DNA from: an uncultured Collinsella sp.
GTDB lineage: Bacteria > Actinomycetota > Coriobacteriia > Coriobacteriales > Coriobacteriaceae
Assembly (NCBI GenBank): GCA_902489775.1
Contig: CABUBH010000020.1
Span: 1-34,734 of the forward strand
Direction: 5' to 3'
Length of the DNA: 34,734 nt
Position numbers and translations under genes: made by a program. A model generated the notes under the pieces. It saw only the letters and a program-made list of their open reading frames with translations, was not told the DNA's origin and ran no database searches. Of the stretch, positions 8,034-15,970 are shown piece after piece. Position 1 is the stretch's first letter. Each line of letters opens with the position of its first letter.

Positions 8034-9335
8034 ATGCAGCGACAGCTAATGGACGAACTCATCGCTTGGAAATCTAGGGCAAACCGCAAGCCCCTCCTGC
8101 TTAAGGGGGCCCGCCAGACGGGAAAAACCTGGCTTCTCAACGAATTCGCAGGCCAGCAGTATCAAAACGTCATCCGTTTTGACTTTATGCTCGAACCGGG
8201 CGCACGTTCGCTGTTCGACGGAAGCCTTGACCCCAAACGCATCATCTCCCAGATAGAGCTCCTGCGCGGCCAGACCATAACGCCGACAGACACGCTCATC
8301 ATCTTCGACGAAATCCAAGAGGCACCGCGTGGCATCACCTCGCTCAAATACTTCAACGAGCTGGCGCCGGAATACCATATCATGGCAGCCGGCTCCTATA
8401 TGGGGCTCGCGCTCCGACGCGAAAACGAGTCGTTCCCCGTCGGCAAGATCGACCAGCTTACCATGCGCCCCATGGGGTTTGTCGAGTTCGTTCGTGCCGT
8501 CGATGGCGATCCGCTCGCAGATGCCATCCTTGCCGCAGACATGGACCTGCTGGCGAATGTTTCCGAAAAGCTCGAGCGCCTGCTCAAGGAATACCTCGTT
8601 GTCGGTGGCATGCCAGAAGTTGTCTCCGCTTTCGCCGCCTCCCACGATTTCATCGAGGCCCGCAGGCTTCAGCAGCAAATCATCGAAGCTTATGAATCCG
8701 ATTTTGGCAAGCATGCGCCAGCCCGCATCGTCGAGCGCATGAGGCTGGTTTGGAAATCCCTTCCCGCCCAGCTCGCAAAGGAAAACAAGAAGTTCGTCTA
8801 CGGCGCGCTTCGTCCCGGGGCGCGCGCACGCGATTTTGAGGAAAGCCTCCAGTGGCTCATGGACTATGGAATCGTTCATAAGGTACCACGTGTTTCCGCC
8901 CTAAGAGCACCGCTCACAAGCTACGAGGATCTCTCGGGCTTCAAGCTGTTCTGCATCGACACCGGCATCCTCGGAGCACTCTCCGGCCTCACGCCAGCCA
9001 TTGTTCTGAACGGGCCCGCTGTTTTTACGGAGTTCAAAGGCTCGCTGACCGAGCAATACGTCGCACAGGAGCTTTTGCTCCAAGGCAATACTCCCGCGTA
9101 TTGGTCATCCTCCTCCGGCAATGCAGAGACTGACTTTGCCGTCGACCATGCGGGGACCGTGCTTCCGCTCGAGGTCAAGGCGGCAGAGAATCTCAAAGCA
9201 AAGAGCCTGAGGATTGCCTGCGAGAAGTTCAAGCTCGAGCGCTGCGTGAGAACATCGTTAGCGGCATATAGAGACGAAGGCACGCTCGTCAATATTCCGC
9301 TCTGGGAGATTGGGCAAATCGACAAGCTGGCATAG
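8034..9335 (+). CDS. AAA-family ATPase with DUF4143 domain
   Basis: A 433-residue protein. Residues 25-32 are the Walker A loop GARQTGKT, and LIIFDEIQE (about 88-96) is Walker B. GSYMGLAL with FPVGK follows, a sensor-like region conserved in this family. The C-terminal DUF4143 part includes D367 and then LEVKA (E380-V-K382), which resembles a PD-(D/E)XK nuclease core. Such ATPases are common, often multicopy and poorly understood in gut Bacteroidota and Actinomycetota. The start at 8034 follows TTAGGAGG. It is a monocistron between galKT and lacC with no functional link to them, and its flanking repeats suggest an inserted cassette. Function unknown; a role in defence or DNA transactions is only a guess. 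Confidence 0.88.
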   Translation: MQRQLMDELIAWKSRANRKPLLLKGARQTGKTWLLNEFAGQQYQNVIRFDFMLEPGARSLFDGSLDPKRIISQIELLRGQTITPTDTLIIFDEIQEAPRGITSLKYFNELAPEYHIMAAGSYMGLALRRENESFPVGKIDQLTMRPMGFVEFVRAVDGDPLADAILAADMDLLANVSEKLERLLKEYLVVGGMPEVVSAFAASHDFIEARRLQQQIIEAYESDFGKHAPARIVERMRLVWKSLPAQLAKENKKFVYGALRPGARARDFEESLQWLMDYGIVHKVPRVSALRAPLTSYEDLSGFKLFCIDTGILGALSGLTPAIVLNGPAVFTEFKGSLTEQYVAQELLLQGNTPAYWSSSSGNAETDFAVDHAGTVLPLEVKAAENLKAKSLRIACEKFKLERCVRTSLAAYRDEGTLVNIPLWEIGQIDKLA

Positions 9336-9358
9336 GCGCTGTGGAGGGGGTGCCCCGT

Positions 9359-9393
9359 AAGGAGTGTCCCAAACTGCCGGCAAAAAAGGAACG
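9359..9393. repeat. 35-bp direct repeat, right copy (flanks ATPase gene)
   Basis: The partner of 7850-7884 (31 of 35 identical). It begins 23 bp after the ATPase stop codon. Confidence 0.7.
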
Positions 9394-9451
9394 TCTCTAT
9401 CTGCCGCATTCCCGAAGCAAGGCAACGCCGATGTTTTGGCAACGGCAGCGA

Positions 9452-9550
9452 GCGGGCCGCATTTGAGACAAGGTGACGTGAAACGAAAGGGCGCTGACCT
9501 TCCGGTCGCGCCCTTGAAGTTGAACGTCAGATTGCCCAAATGCGGCCCGC
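9452..9550. repeat. 99-bp nested palindrome, possible structured RNA or lacC terminator
   Basis: Three stems nest in one another. The outer one is a perfect 14 bp (GCGGGCCGCATTTG at 9452-9465 with 9537-9550). The middle one is TGACGT (9474-9479) with ACGTCA (9524-9529). The inner hairpin is AAGGGCGC (9487-9494) with 9508-9515, its loop containing GACC/GGTC. On the minus strand it lies just past lacC and has only short T-runs, so it may be a 3' structure or an interspersed palindromic repeat. Confidence 0.7.
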
Positions 9551-9563
9551 GCAGCGTCGGCTG

Positions 9564-9591
9564 GTTACGCGGTTTGGTAAAACCGCGTAAC
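9564..9591 (-). terminator. Perfect hairpin directly after the lacC stop
   Basis: GTTACGCGGTTT (9564-9575) and its exact complement (9580-9591) with a 4-nt loop, ending one base from the lacC stop codon. There is no T-tract, so it may protect the mRNA 3' end rather than terminate. Confidence 0.5.
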
Positions 9592-9592
9592 T

Positions 9593-10528
9593 CTAAAGCT
9601 CCGTTACTTCAACGCTGTTGTAGACCTCGTCCCAGCGGTCCATGACCAGGTGGCCGGTCTTGGGATCCATGGCGTTGAGCTTGCCGCAGGTATTGGCGGT
9701 CTTGAGCACCGTGACGTCGTCGGCACCAGCAGCAATCGCATGCGCAAAGCCGGCGATGGTCGAGTCGCCGGAACCCGTCGCGTTCACTGCCGCAATCGCG
9801 GGCGTCTTGGCGCGGAACGCACGACCCTCATGGAAGCCCACCGAACCGGCAGCGCCCATCGAAACGACAACCCAGGGAATACCGGCAAAACGGTCATCGG
9901 CGGCAAGCGCCTCGCGCAGGGCATCGACATCATCGGTCGTAAAGGACGTACCCAGCAGGCCGTTAATCTCGGTCAGGTTGGGCTTTACGAGCTCAGGCTT
10001 AGCGTCGGACTCCAGCGCGGCCTCCAGCGATGCACCCGAGGTATCGAGCAGCACCTTGGCGCCCGCCTCCTCGGCGATCTTGACGAGCTCGGCATAGTAG
10101 CCGGTATCGACGCCACGCGGCAGCGAGCCCGAAAGCGTCACAACGTCCGCCTTCGCTGCAAGCTCGGCAAACTTGGCCGTAAAGGCCTCGAGCTCGGCCG
10201 GGGCGATCTGCGGGCCGCTCTCCAAAAGCTCGGTCTGATTACCCTCGTGCAGAATATTCAGGCAAATGCGCGTCTCACCGGCGATGGGCACAAAGTCGTT
10301 CTTGACGCCATCGGCATCCATGAGCTCGGCCATATAGGCACCCATGTGGCCGCCGAGCAGACCGGTCGCGAGCACGTCGTCGCCCAGCTGCAGCAGCACG
10401 CGGCTCACGTTGAGGCCCTTGCCGCCAGCGGTCTTTTCGGGCGTCACACGGTTAACATCGTCGATGATCAACTTGTCGAGCTGATAGCGCGTATCAATCG
10501 ACGGGTTCATGGTAACGGTCAGAATCAT
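9593..10528 (-). CDS. lacC: PfkB-family kinase, probable tagatose-6-phosphate kinase
   Basis: A 311-residue cytoplasmic ribokinase-fold enzyme of the LacC/FruK branch. It starts MILTVTMNPSID, the typical opening of 1-phosphofructokinase and tagatose-6-phosphate kinase. It shows TAGGKGLNVSRVL (about residues 33-45; substrate binding), LSGSLPRG near the middle, KPNLTEINGLLG, and ATGSGDSTIAGFAHA near the C terminus with the catalytic Asp. The ATG at 10528 follows AGGAG; a longer in-frame start lacks one. It is the last gene of the lacA-lacB-lacX-lacC group, so phosphorylation of tagatose-6-phosphate to the 1,6-bisphosphate is the best-supported role. A FruK activity cannot be ruled out from sequence. 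Confidence 0.88.
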   Translation of the reverse strand: MILTVTMNPSIDTRYQLDKLIIDDVNRVTPEKTAGGKGLNVSRVLLQLGDDVLATGLLGGHMGAYMAELMDADGVKNDFVPIAGETRICLNILHEGNQTELLESGPQIAPAELEAFTAKFAELAAKADVVTLSGSLPRGVDTGYYAELVKIAEEAGAKVLLDTSGASLEAALESDAKPELVKPNLTEINGLLGTSFTTDDVDALREALAADDRFAGIPWVVVSMGAAGSVGFHEGRAFRAKTPAIAAVNATGSGDSTIAGFAHAIAAGADDVTVLKTANTCGKLNAMDPKTGHLVMDRWDEVYNSVEVTEL

Positions 10529-10584
10529 ATTGAACTCCTGTTTCCGGGGCACGACACGCGCGACCCCAAACATACGATAGCTCG

Positions 10585-11466
10585 TTAAAGTATCTCGATC
10601 TCAAAGCCGCGGGTGACGGTCTCCCCCGGCTTGGCCACCAGGCAGCCGCGCTTGTGCTCCAGAATATCGTCCTCGTCGGAGCAGGTGGACAGGCCGCCCC
10701 ACGGTTCCACGGCCACAAAGTCGCCCTCGGGCTTGCTCCACACAATCAGGTACGGCATATCGGGGAACGTCAGGCGCACGCCCTTGTCCTCGGTCTTCTT
10801 GGTCAGCGTAACCACGCGGCTCTCGAGCACGTCAAAGATGGTCTCCGCGAAGTCGAAGAGCTCGTGGGTCAGCGGCAGGTTCTGGTCGATCATGGGGTTC
10901 TTGCTGCGATGCTCAACATCAATCAGACCCGTCGAAGGAACGGCAGTACAGAGCTCGGCGGCCTCGCGCTGATCAAAATGGAGCTCGTAGTCGTCATAGG
11001 ACTCGCCCTCGTCAAGCGGGCACTTAAAGCCAGGGTGGCCACCCACAAAGAACGGCATGTCCTCGGTGCCCTCATTGGTCACCTCGTACGACACGGCCAC
11101 CTTAGCCGCATCGATCGTGTAACGAGCAACGATCTTAAACGGATACGGGTACTGCTCGAGCAACTCGGCATGGTCGGCAGAGCTTAGGCTCAGCGCGACC
11201 ATGTTGTCGCCCTGCTCCTCGAGCTTCCACTCCTGTTTGCGCGCAAAGCCGTGACGGGCGAGCTTAACCTCGCGGCCGCCCATGGTCATTGCGCGACCGT
11301 CACGAAGGCCGCCGCAGATCGGGAAACAAATGGGTGCCTGGCCCGACCAGACCGCCGGGTCACCCTGCCACAGGTACTCACGGCCGTTGGCCGTAATAGA
11401 AGTGAACGATCCGCCAGCCGTGCTCAACGCAATGCGGACAGAGCCGTTATCAAGAACAAACTCCAT
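10585..11466 (-). CDS. lacX: Aldose 1-epimerase family protein (LacX-like)
   Basis: A 293-residue protein of the galactose mutarotase superfamily, in the LacX-type subfamily rather than canonical GalM. Features seen are an N-terminal beta-rich start, PICFPICGGLRDG (about residues 46-58), HGFARKQEW, FFVGGHPGFKCP (about 142-153; conserved His) and VAVEPWGG with a conserved Glu. Members convert or bind sugar anomers; lacX accompanies lac operons in lactococci with an ill-defined role. The ATG at 11466 is preferred over a GTG at 11484 because AAGGAG lies at a good distance. It lies 57 bp before lacC and 204 bp after lacB, leaving room for an internal promoter. A true GalM is encoded separately at 32331-33383. 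Confidence 0.82.
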   Translation of the reverse strand: MEFVLDNGSVRIALSTAGGSFTSITANGREYLWQGDPAVWSGQAPICFPICGGLRDGRAMTMGGREVKLARHGFARKQEWKLEEQGDNMVALSLSSADHAELLEQYPYPFKIVARYTIDAAKVAVSYEVTNEGTEDMPFFVGGHPGFKCPLDEGESYDDYELHFDQREAAELCTAVPSTGLIDVEHRSKNPMIDQNLPLTHELFDFAETIFDVLESRVVTLTKKTEDKGVRLTFPDMPYLIVWSKPEGDFVAVEPWGGLSTCSDEDDILEHKRGCLVAKPGETVTRGFEIEIL

Positions 11467-11669
11467 AGGAATCTTCTCCTTCACATATCATCTCGCACGA
11501 TCCATTGTGAACGTCGTGCCTTTAGCAGAAAGGTAATGAGGCAGCGCCGCAAACAAAAGAACAATGCACGTCCAGCCCGCTGGGCCAATTGGGCTGATAG
11601 AAAACCGGCCCGCGCCCCCTCACAGAAACGCGAGCCGTCAACGGACTAGTTAATTACGCCGGATACCCG

Positions 11670-12194
11670 CTAATCATGGTATTCGCCGCGGTCCCACTTC
11701 TCGAGGAACTCGTCAAAGAAGTGCGGGTCAGCCTGAGCCTCGGCGTCGGCCTTGTTGCAGGCATCGATCTTGGCGATCAGGGCATCGTGCTCGGGAGTCT
11801 TCTCGTAGGGCTCCTCCAGGAAGGCAAGCATAATGTCGGCCATCAGGAACTCGCCGGTGATCTTGCCGCCAAAGCCCACGATGTTGGCGTTGAGCTCGCG
11901 ACGGGCATACAGGGCAGAGGTCATGTCGCGGACCAGAGCGCAACGGGCGCCGGGAACCTTGTTGACGGCGTTGGTGATGCCGATGCCGGTGCCGCACAGG
12001 GCCACGCCAAAGTCGGCCTTGCCGCTGGCGACAGCCTCGCCCACGGCCTTACCGTAGATGGGGTAATGCGTACGGGTGTGGCTGTAGGTGCCGCAGTCGA
12101 GCACCTTGTAGCCGGCCTGCTCCAGGCGGTCGGCCAGATAGATCTTCTCGTCCGTAACGATATGGTCGCAACCGATTGCGATGGTCTTCTTCAT
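11670..12194 (-). CDS. lacB: Galactose-6-phosphate isomerase subunit LacB
   Basis: A 174-residue RpiB/LacAB-family protein. LacA and LacB together isomerise galactose-6-phosphate to tagatose-6-phosphate in the cytoplasm. It opens MKKTIAIGCDHIVTDEK, has the ALCGTGIGITNAVNK phosphate/substrate loop near residue 66, and RCALVRDMTSA, a family hallmark. Length matches LacB (about 171), which is longer than LacA. The ATG at 12194 follows AAAGGAC. It is 63 bp downstream of lacA on the same strand. Between lacB and the lacX-like gene (11467-11669) I see only imperfect small inverted repeats and no terminator I would defend. Confidence 0.93.
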   Translation of the reverse strand: MKKTIAIGCDHIVTDEKIYLADRLEQAGYKVLDCGTYSHTRTHYPIYGKAVGEAVASGKADFGVALCGTGIGITNAVNKVPGARCALVRDMTSALYARRELNANIVGFGGKITGEFLMADIMLAFLEEPYEKTPEHDALIAKIDACNKADAEAQADPHFFDEFLEKWDRGEYHD

Positions 12195-12257
12195 CAGAAC
12201 GTCCTTTCGTCTGAATTCACAAGTTGAGGTAGAAGTTCGAGTTCTCGGTGGCTCTCG

Positions 12258-12686
12258 TTAGGCCATCTTGTTGAGCATGTCGACACGGATCTGGTGACGA
12301 CCGCCGGCGTACTGGGCACGCAGGAACTCGCGGGCGATCTTCTTGGCGACCTCGGTGCCAACGACGCCCGGGCCCATGGTGACCATGCGCGAACCGTTGT
12401 GCTCGCGGGTCATGTAGGCGGAACGCTCGTCGGAAATGTTGGCGACAACCATGCCCTTGATCTTGACGGCGGCCATATAGGAACCGACGCCGTACTTATC
12501 GAAGGCAAAGCCCTGGGAATCCTTGTGCTCCAGCAGGTCCTTGGCGACGGCGGTCGCGGAATCGACAAAGTCCGCGGCAGGGGTCTCGGAATAGTCGACG
12601 ACCTCGTGACCGTCGGCGATGAGCATCTCCTTGATGGACTCCTTCATCGACATACCGTCGGCATCGGAAGCGATTACAACCCTCAT
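12258..12686 (-). CDS. lacA: Galactose-6-phosphate isomerase subunit LacA
   Basis: A 142-residue partner of LacB, matching the usual LacA length. It starts MRVVIASDADGMSMKESIKE and has the family's AFDKYGVGSYMAAVK and GMVVANISDERSAYMTREHN segments, where the active-site loop lacks the free thiol of RpiB enzymes. The ATG at 12686 follows AAGGAGG. First gene of the minus-strand lacABXC group. The unusually long AT-rich leader upstream (12687-12860) holds inverted repeats suited to a DeoR/LacR-type repressor, so induction by tagatose-6-phosphate or a relative is likely (inference). Confidence 0.92.
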   Translation of the reverse strand: MRVVIASDADGMSMKESIKEMLIADGHEVVDYSETPAADFVDSATAVAKDLLEHKDSQGFAFDKYGVGSYMAAVKIKGMVVANISDERSAYMTREHNGSRMVTMGPGVVGTEVAKKIAREFLRAQYAGGRHQIRVDMLNKMA

Positions 12687-12780
12687 GACATCCTCCTTGA
12701 GAGATACGCAGGTGCGTAGTTTCTGTTTGGAAGTGTTGAATCGCGTTCAGGTCCGGGCATCTGAATGTGCGGTTCTTCAC

Positions 12781-12857
12781 TGTTCATGTTTATTTGAACA
12801 CATTCGAACAGTAACTGCAACAACTATTTGTTTGTCTTTGTTCTTTTTTGAACAAAG
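12781..12857. promoter_or_regulatory. lacA upstream operator region (two inverted repeats)
   Basis: Site 1 is TGTTCA (12781-12786) facing TGAACA (12795-12800) over an 8-nt spacer. Site 2 is a perfect 8-bp repeat, CTTTGTTC (12836-12843) facing GAACAAAG (12850-12857), around six T residues. A weak minus-strand promoter can be read between them (TTGCAG, 17 nt, TCAAAT). Site 2 shares AAAAAAGAACA with the site upstream of the IIA gene, so one DeoR/LacR-type regulator may serve both. Site 2 could also form a hairpin, but no T-tract follows it. Confidence 0.6.
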
Positions 12858-12924
12858 ACCGTTCGCGGATGATAGTCAACCGTTTGGGCGTAGTTAGTTT
12901 CGGATCGCCATGAACCAAGCACAC

Positions 12925-12954
12925 AAAAGGCGGCCGAGATGCGCCTCGACCGCC
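12925..12954 (-). terminator. Terminator of the membrane-protein gene
   Basis: A 10-bp stem (12929-12938 with 12945-12954; one mismatch, 6-nt loop) followed on the minus strand by TTTT. It lies 40 bp after the stop of the gene at 12995-13996 and insulates lacA from it. Confidence 0.82.
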
Positions 12955-12994
12955 TATTCAGCTGACTTATATATGCGCCACGAGAGCTCTGCGG

Positions 12995-13996
12995 CTACTC
13001 AGTCTGTCCACTCTTCTTGGCGTGCTTGGACGGAGCACTCAAAAAGCGACCCGTCAGATAGTTCGTCGGGCCGGAGATATCGATCCCCAGCAGTACGTGC
13101 CCAAGCCACAGGAATGCAGCAAGCACCAGCAGCGGAATCACGCACGAGGTCACAATCATCACGATGACGCCTTCGATCAGATCGGTCACCTGCTGCACAA
13201 CCTCGTCGGTCATCGACTTGGCGCTATCGGTCACCGAAGTCAGTAGACTCGAGGCGCCTTCGGTCAGCTGCTCAAGCACGTTTTTGTCCGTTTTGACTTT
13301 GGATTTCTTTTCACTCTTTGACGAGCTCGCATCAGCCGCGCTTGTCGCCTTTTGCTCGGCCTGCTCGATACTCACCTGGTACGTCTCGTCGACCTTTTGC
13401 GACACCCACACGCTCGCGGGCACCAACGCCATGCCGATCATGGCGACCACCAGCACGCGAGTCGCCACGCGGCGCAGGACGGCGCTCGTGCTCCAGCGCC
13501 CGTGAATGCCAAGCGACGCTGCAAAGAGCACCAGCGCAAACGGAATCAGGATACCCAGACCAACCGACCACAAAATGGTTAGCAGGTATTTCTCGAGATA
13601 GAGCACGGCAAGTACGATGCCCAAGTTTCCCGAAAGCTGCGCGAGCTGCTCGGCGACCGGCGTCCCCGTATCACCCGGCAGCGCGGTAATGCCCGCAGAC
13701 AGCGCCACGCACGAGGTCGTGAGCGCCAAAACATTGCCCTTCTTTTGATCGATGACCTCGATGGTGGAGTCCCAAGTCTTGGTATCGGCAAAATGCGGGC
13801 GCGCGACAAAGCCCGACAGCAGCGCCAGCACCACGAGCGCAACGATAAAGCCAATCTGCAACTTTTTGTTTGCGCACACGACATCGGACAGGCTGGGCTG
13901 CAGCTCGGTAACCGTCGTATGCTCGGTTATCTGGACAGGACGCCCATGAGCCATCTCATACGCGTCTCTTTTTTGAATTGATCCGTTGTCCGGCAT
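12995..13996 (-). CDS. Multi-pass membrane protein of unknown function
   Basis: A 333-residue protein I do not recognise. The N-terminal 45 residues are polar. Hydrophobic segments follow at about 47-65, 124-160 (probably two helices), 180-198 and 264-288. Between about 200 and 260 is a Ser/Lys/Glu/Ala-rich region (EKKSKVKTDKN) that could be an extracytoplasmic or coiled segment. There is no clear signal peptide or catalytic motif. The ATG at 13996 follows GAGGAGGT, and a -10-like TATACT (minus) lies at 14035-14040. It is a monocistron between the IIA gene and lacA with its own terminator. The C terminus is Lys/Ser-rich. No function is proposed. Confidence 0.85.
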   Translation of the reverse strand: MPDNGSIQKRDAYEMAHGRPVQITEHTTVTELQPSLSDVVCANKKLQIGFIVALVVLALLSGFVARPHFADTKTWDSTIEVIDQKKGNVLALTTSCVALSAGITALPGDTGTPVAEQLAQLSGNLGIVLAVLYLEKYLLTILWSVGLGILIPFALVLFAASLGIHGRWSTSAVLRRVATRVLVVAMIGMALVPASVWVSQKVDETYQVSIEQAEQKATSAADASSSKSEKKSKVKTDKNVLEQLTEGASSLLTSVTDSAKSMTDEVVQQVTDLIEGVIVMIVTSCVIPLLVLAAFLWLGHVLLGIDISGPTNYLTGRFLSAPSKHAKKSGQTE

Positions 13997-14113
13997 TTGG
14001 ATACCTCCTCATTCCGGCGTTTAATGCGAAAGGAAGTATACCCACCGAGCAAAAATCGAACGGGAAGACGAACGGAGCGCACCAAGGCTGTCCCCAATGC
14101 CTGTCTCCGGATG

Positions 14114-14180
14114 AGTTGCGGTGGAATAGGGATTGTTTTGTGCCCGCCGGCCCCTATTCAGTCCCTATTCCACCGCAACT
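14114..14180. repeat. Perfect 19-bp inverted repeat
   Basis: AGTTGCGGTGGAATAGGGA at 14114-14132 is the exact reverse complement of 14162-14180, with a 29-nt loop that itself contains CCCCTATTCA, a partial third copy. It lies between the IIA gene's terminator and the membrane-protein promoter, with no T-tract. It may be a small mobile or REP-like element. Confidence 0.75.
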
Positions 14181-14193
14181 TGGAGGAGGACAG

Positions 14194-14226
14194 AAAAACC
14201 CTGCCGCGGGTAGTGGCAGGGTTTTT
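14194..14226 (-). terminator. Terminator of the PTS IIA gene
   Basis: A perfect 12-bp stem (AAAAACCCTGCC at 14194-14205 with 14215-14226) around a 9-nt loop, giving TTTTT on the minus strand, 28 bp after the IIA stop. Confidence 0.9.
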
Positions 14227-14253
14227 GGAAGGGGACTTGGTTGTGCGGGCTCG

Positions 14254-14592
14254 TTAGACGAGCTTAGCTTCGAGTGCGGCGATGCGCTTATAGGCATCGA
14301 TGGTAAAGCGGGTCTGCTTCTCCAGGATCATAGTGGTCATGAGAGTGTCCTGAGCGTGAGCCATGATGAAGGTCATCTCCATCTCGCCACCGCCGGCCTC
14401 CTGCGAAAGCAGTTTGGTCTGCGTGTCGTGGGCACCGATGAGCGCATCGCTGGCATCCTTGTGCAGTTGTTCGGCCTTCTCAAAGTCACCCTCGCGAGCA
14501 GCATCGAGCGCTGCAAGCAGATCGGTCTGGGCGTCACCTGCGTATGCGACGATCTCGAATCCAACCATCGAGATTTCTTCTTTGGTTGCCAT
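14254..14592 (-). CDS. lacF: PTS lactose/cellobiose-family IIA component
   Basis: A 112-residue cytoplasmic helical-bundle protein that carries phosphate from HPr to the IIB domain. The signature is MAHAQDTLMT, with His79 as the phosphorylation site and Asp82 as the probable metal-binding Asp of the trimer core. The usual second His of HAQDHLM is Thr here. Length is typical (about 105-115). The ATG at 14592 follows AAAGGAA. It is the only Lac/Cel-type IIA gene in the window, so it presumably serves all three IICB proteins. A DeoR-type site (14677-14694) and a CAATATCGAACA copy (14764-14775) lie in the 214 bp upstream. Confidence 0.92.
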   Translation of the reverse strand: MATKEEISMVGFEIVAYAGDAQTDLLAALDAAREGDFEKAEQLHKDASDALIGAHDTQTKLLSQEAGGGEMEMTFIMAHAQDTLMTTMILEKQTRFTIDAYKRIAALEAKLV

Positions 14593-14676
14593 ATTGCGTT
14601 CCTTTCACATATGAACCAATGGAGAGCATCGCGTCCGGGCATACGCGCTGCGTTGTGTATGACAGAAACAATAACA

Positions 14677-14694
14677 TTCAAACAAAAAAGAACA
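14677..14694. promoter_or_regulatory. Putative DeoR/LacR-type operator upstream of IIA
   Basis: TTCAAACAAAAAAGAACA differs at only two positions from 32158-32175, immediately upstream of the second DeoR gene, and shares its right half with the lacA site at 12836-12857. It is about 85 bp upstream of the IIA start, a good operator position. Confidence 0.6.
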
Positions 14695-14806
14695 GCTCAA
14701 AACGTAATTTCGAGCTATGAACGGTCGATTTTCGCCCGTGAACGGTTTTTAAACCAATGCGAACAATATCGAACACAATTAGTGGCAACCCAAACAGGTC
14801 CACACC

Positions 14807-15811
14807 CTAGCGTACATCGCGCACCGTATCACCCTCTACGAGCATGCCGGGGATCAGCATGTGCTCCACGCCAGACGCAACCCCCTCGGCGCCGGCAATC
14901 TTGTCGACAGCCCACATGCCGACGCGCTTGTTGTCAAAGCGCACCGTGGTCAGGCGACGGTCGGGCACGATGTCGCCCAGGCTGTCATCAACACCCGCCA
15001 CGCTCACGTCCTCGGGCACGCGCTTTCCGCGCGATTCGAGCCCGCGAATGCAGCCGTATGCCATGGCGTCGTTGGAAGCATAAATGGCCGTACAGGTCGG
15101 ATCGTCCGCCAGAGCCTGACCGACGGCATATCCGCTCTGTGCCGTCCAATCGCCACGGACGAGTCGCGGCGGCTCAATACCATGCGCACGCAATGTCTCG
15201 CGCCAGCCCTCCTCGCGCTGCATGCCCGAAAGCGAGCGCTCGGGGCATGAGATAAAGTGCACGGTCTTGTGCCCCTGCTCCAACAAGTACTCGACCACCT
15301 GGCGCGAGCAATCGAACTGGTCGTTATCGACCGTTGAACAGAGCGGGTGCTCCAGCATGGTAACGAGCACCGTCTGCATGCCGGGCAGCGGCTCGAAGGT
15401 GCCAAAGTCCGCCGGCATGCGATTCATGATCACAACCATGCCATCCACCGGCAGCGCGCTCATGCGCGACGATGCACTCTCGAGGGTATACGGATGCCCG
15501 TCTACTTTAGTGAGGGTGATGGCATAGCCATGTTTGTCGGCCGCGGCGGCAAAGCCCTCCATACGGTCGAGGTTGCCGGTGCCGGTAATGTTGAACATGG
15601 CGACGCCGACGGTCTTAAACTTGCCGCGGCGCAGCGATCGACCGGCAAAATTGGGTCGATACCCCAGCTCGCGCATGGCGGCACGCACGCGCTCCTTGGT
15701 CTCGGGGCGCACGCTGGGCGAATCGTGCACGGTGCGCGAGACCGTCTGCTCCGAGACGCCCGCGAGACGCGCCACGTCCTTAACGGAAACCGATTTTTTA
15801 ACAGCGGCCAT
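14807..15811 (-). CDS. LacI-family transcriptional regulator B (module 1)
   Basis: A 334-residue LacI-type regulator. Residues about 9-28 are the helix-turn-helix (VKDVARLAGVSEQTVSRT; leading recognition residues EQ), followed by the hinge NFAGRSLRRGKFKTVGV. The effector domain contains DGMVVIMNRM, STVDNDQFD, YASNDAMAYGCIRGL and VSVAGVDDS. The ATG at 15811 is the natural start, as the family almost always begins a few residues before the HTH. It diverges from the first IICB-GH1 pair; sites at 15826-15841, 15971-15986 and 16091-16106 are its likely operators. The IIA gene lies 214 bp downstream on the same strand, so read-through into it is possible. Confidence 0.92.
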   Translation of the reverse strand: MAAVKKSVSVKDVARLAGVSEQTVSRTVHDSPSVRPETKERVRAAMRELGYRPNFAGRSLRRGKFKTVGVAMFNITGTGNLDRMEGFAAAADKHGYAITLTKVDGHPYTLESASSRMSALPVDGMVVIMNRMPADFGTFEPLPGMQTVLVTMLEHPLCSTVDNDQFDCSRQVVEYLLEQGHKTVHFISCPERSLSGMQREEGWRETLRAHGIEPPRLVRGDWTAQSGYAVGQALADDPTCTAIYASNDAMAYGCIRGLESRGKRVPEDVSVAGVDDSLGDIVPDRRLTTVRFDNKRVGMWAVDKIAGAEGVASGVEHMLIPGMLVEGDTVRDVR

Positions 15812-15825
15812 AGGTCGATCTTTCT

Positions 15826-15841
15826 ATGTCAACGATGCCAT
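15826..15841. promoter_or_regulatory. LacI-type operator, module 1 site 1 (autoregulatory)
   Basis: ATGTCAAC.GATGCCAT, 15 bp upstream of the regulator B start codon, where a bound repressor would block its own gene. It resembles sites 2 and 3 of this module. Confidence 0.62.
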
Positions 15842-15970
15842 TGGTGGCACCTTGCGCAGTCATTTTTAACGCCTTCAAGTATATCCAACGCCTCCCCCAC
15901 AATACGTTTACCACCCAAAACCTACCGTTCACCGACATTTTTGCTTCCCCAAACGGCTTTTGGCTCCCAA

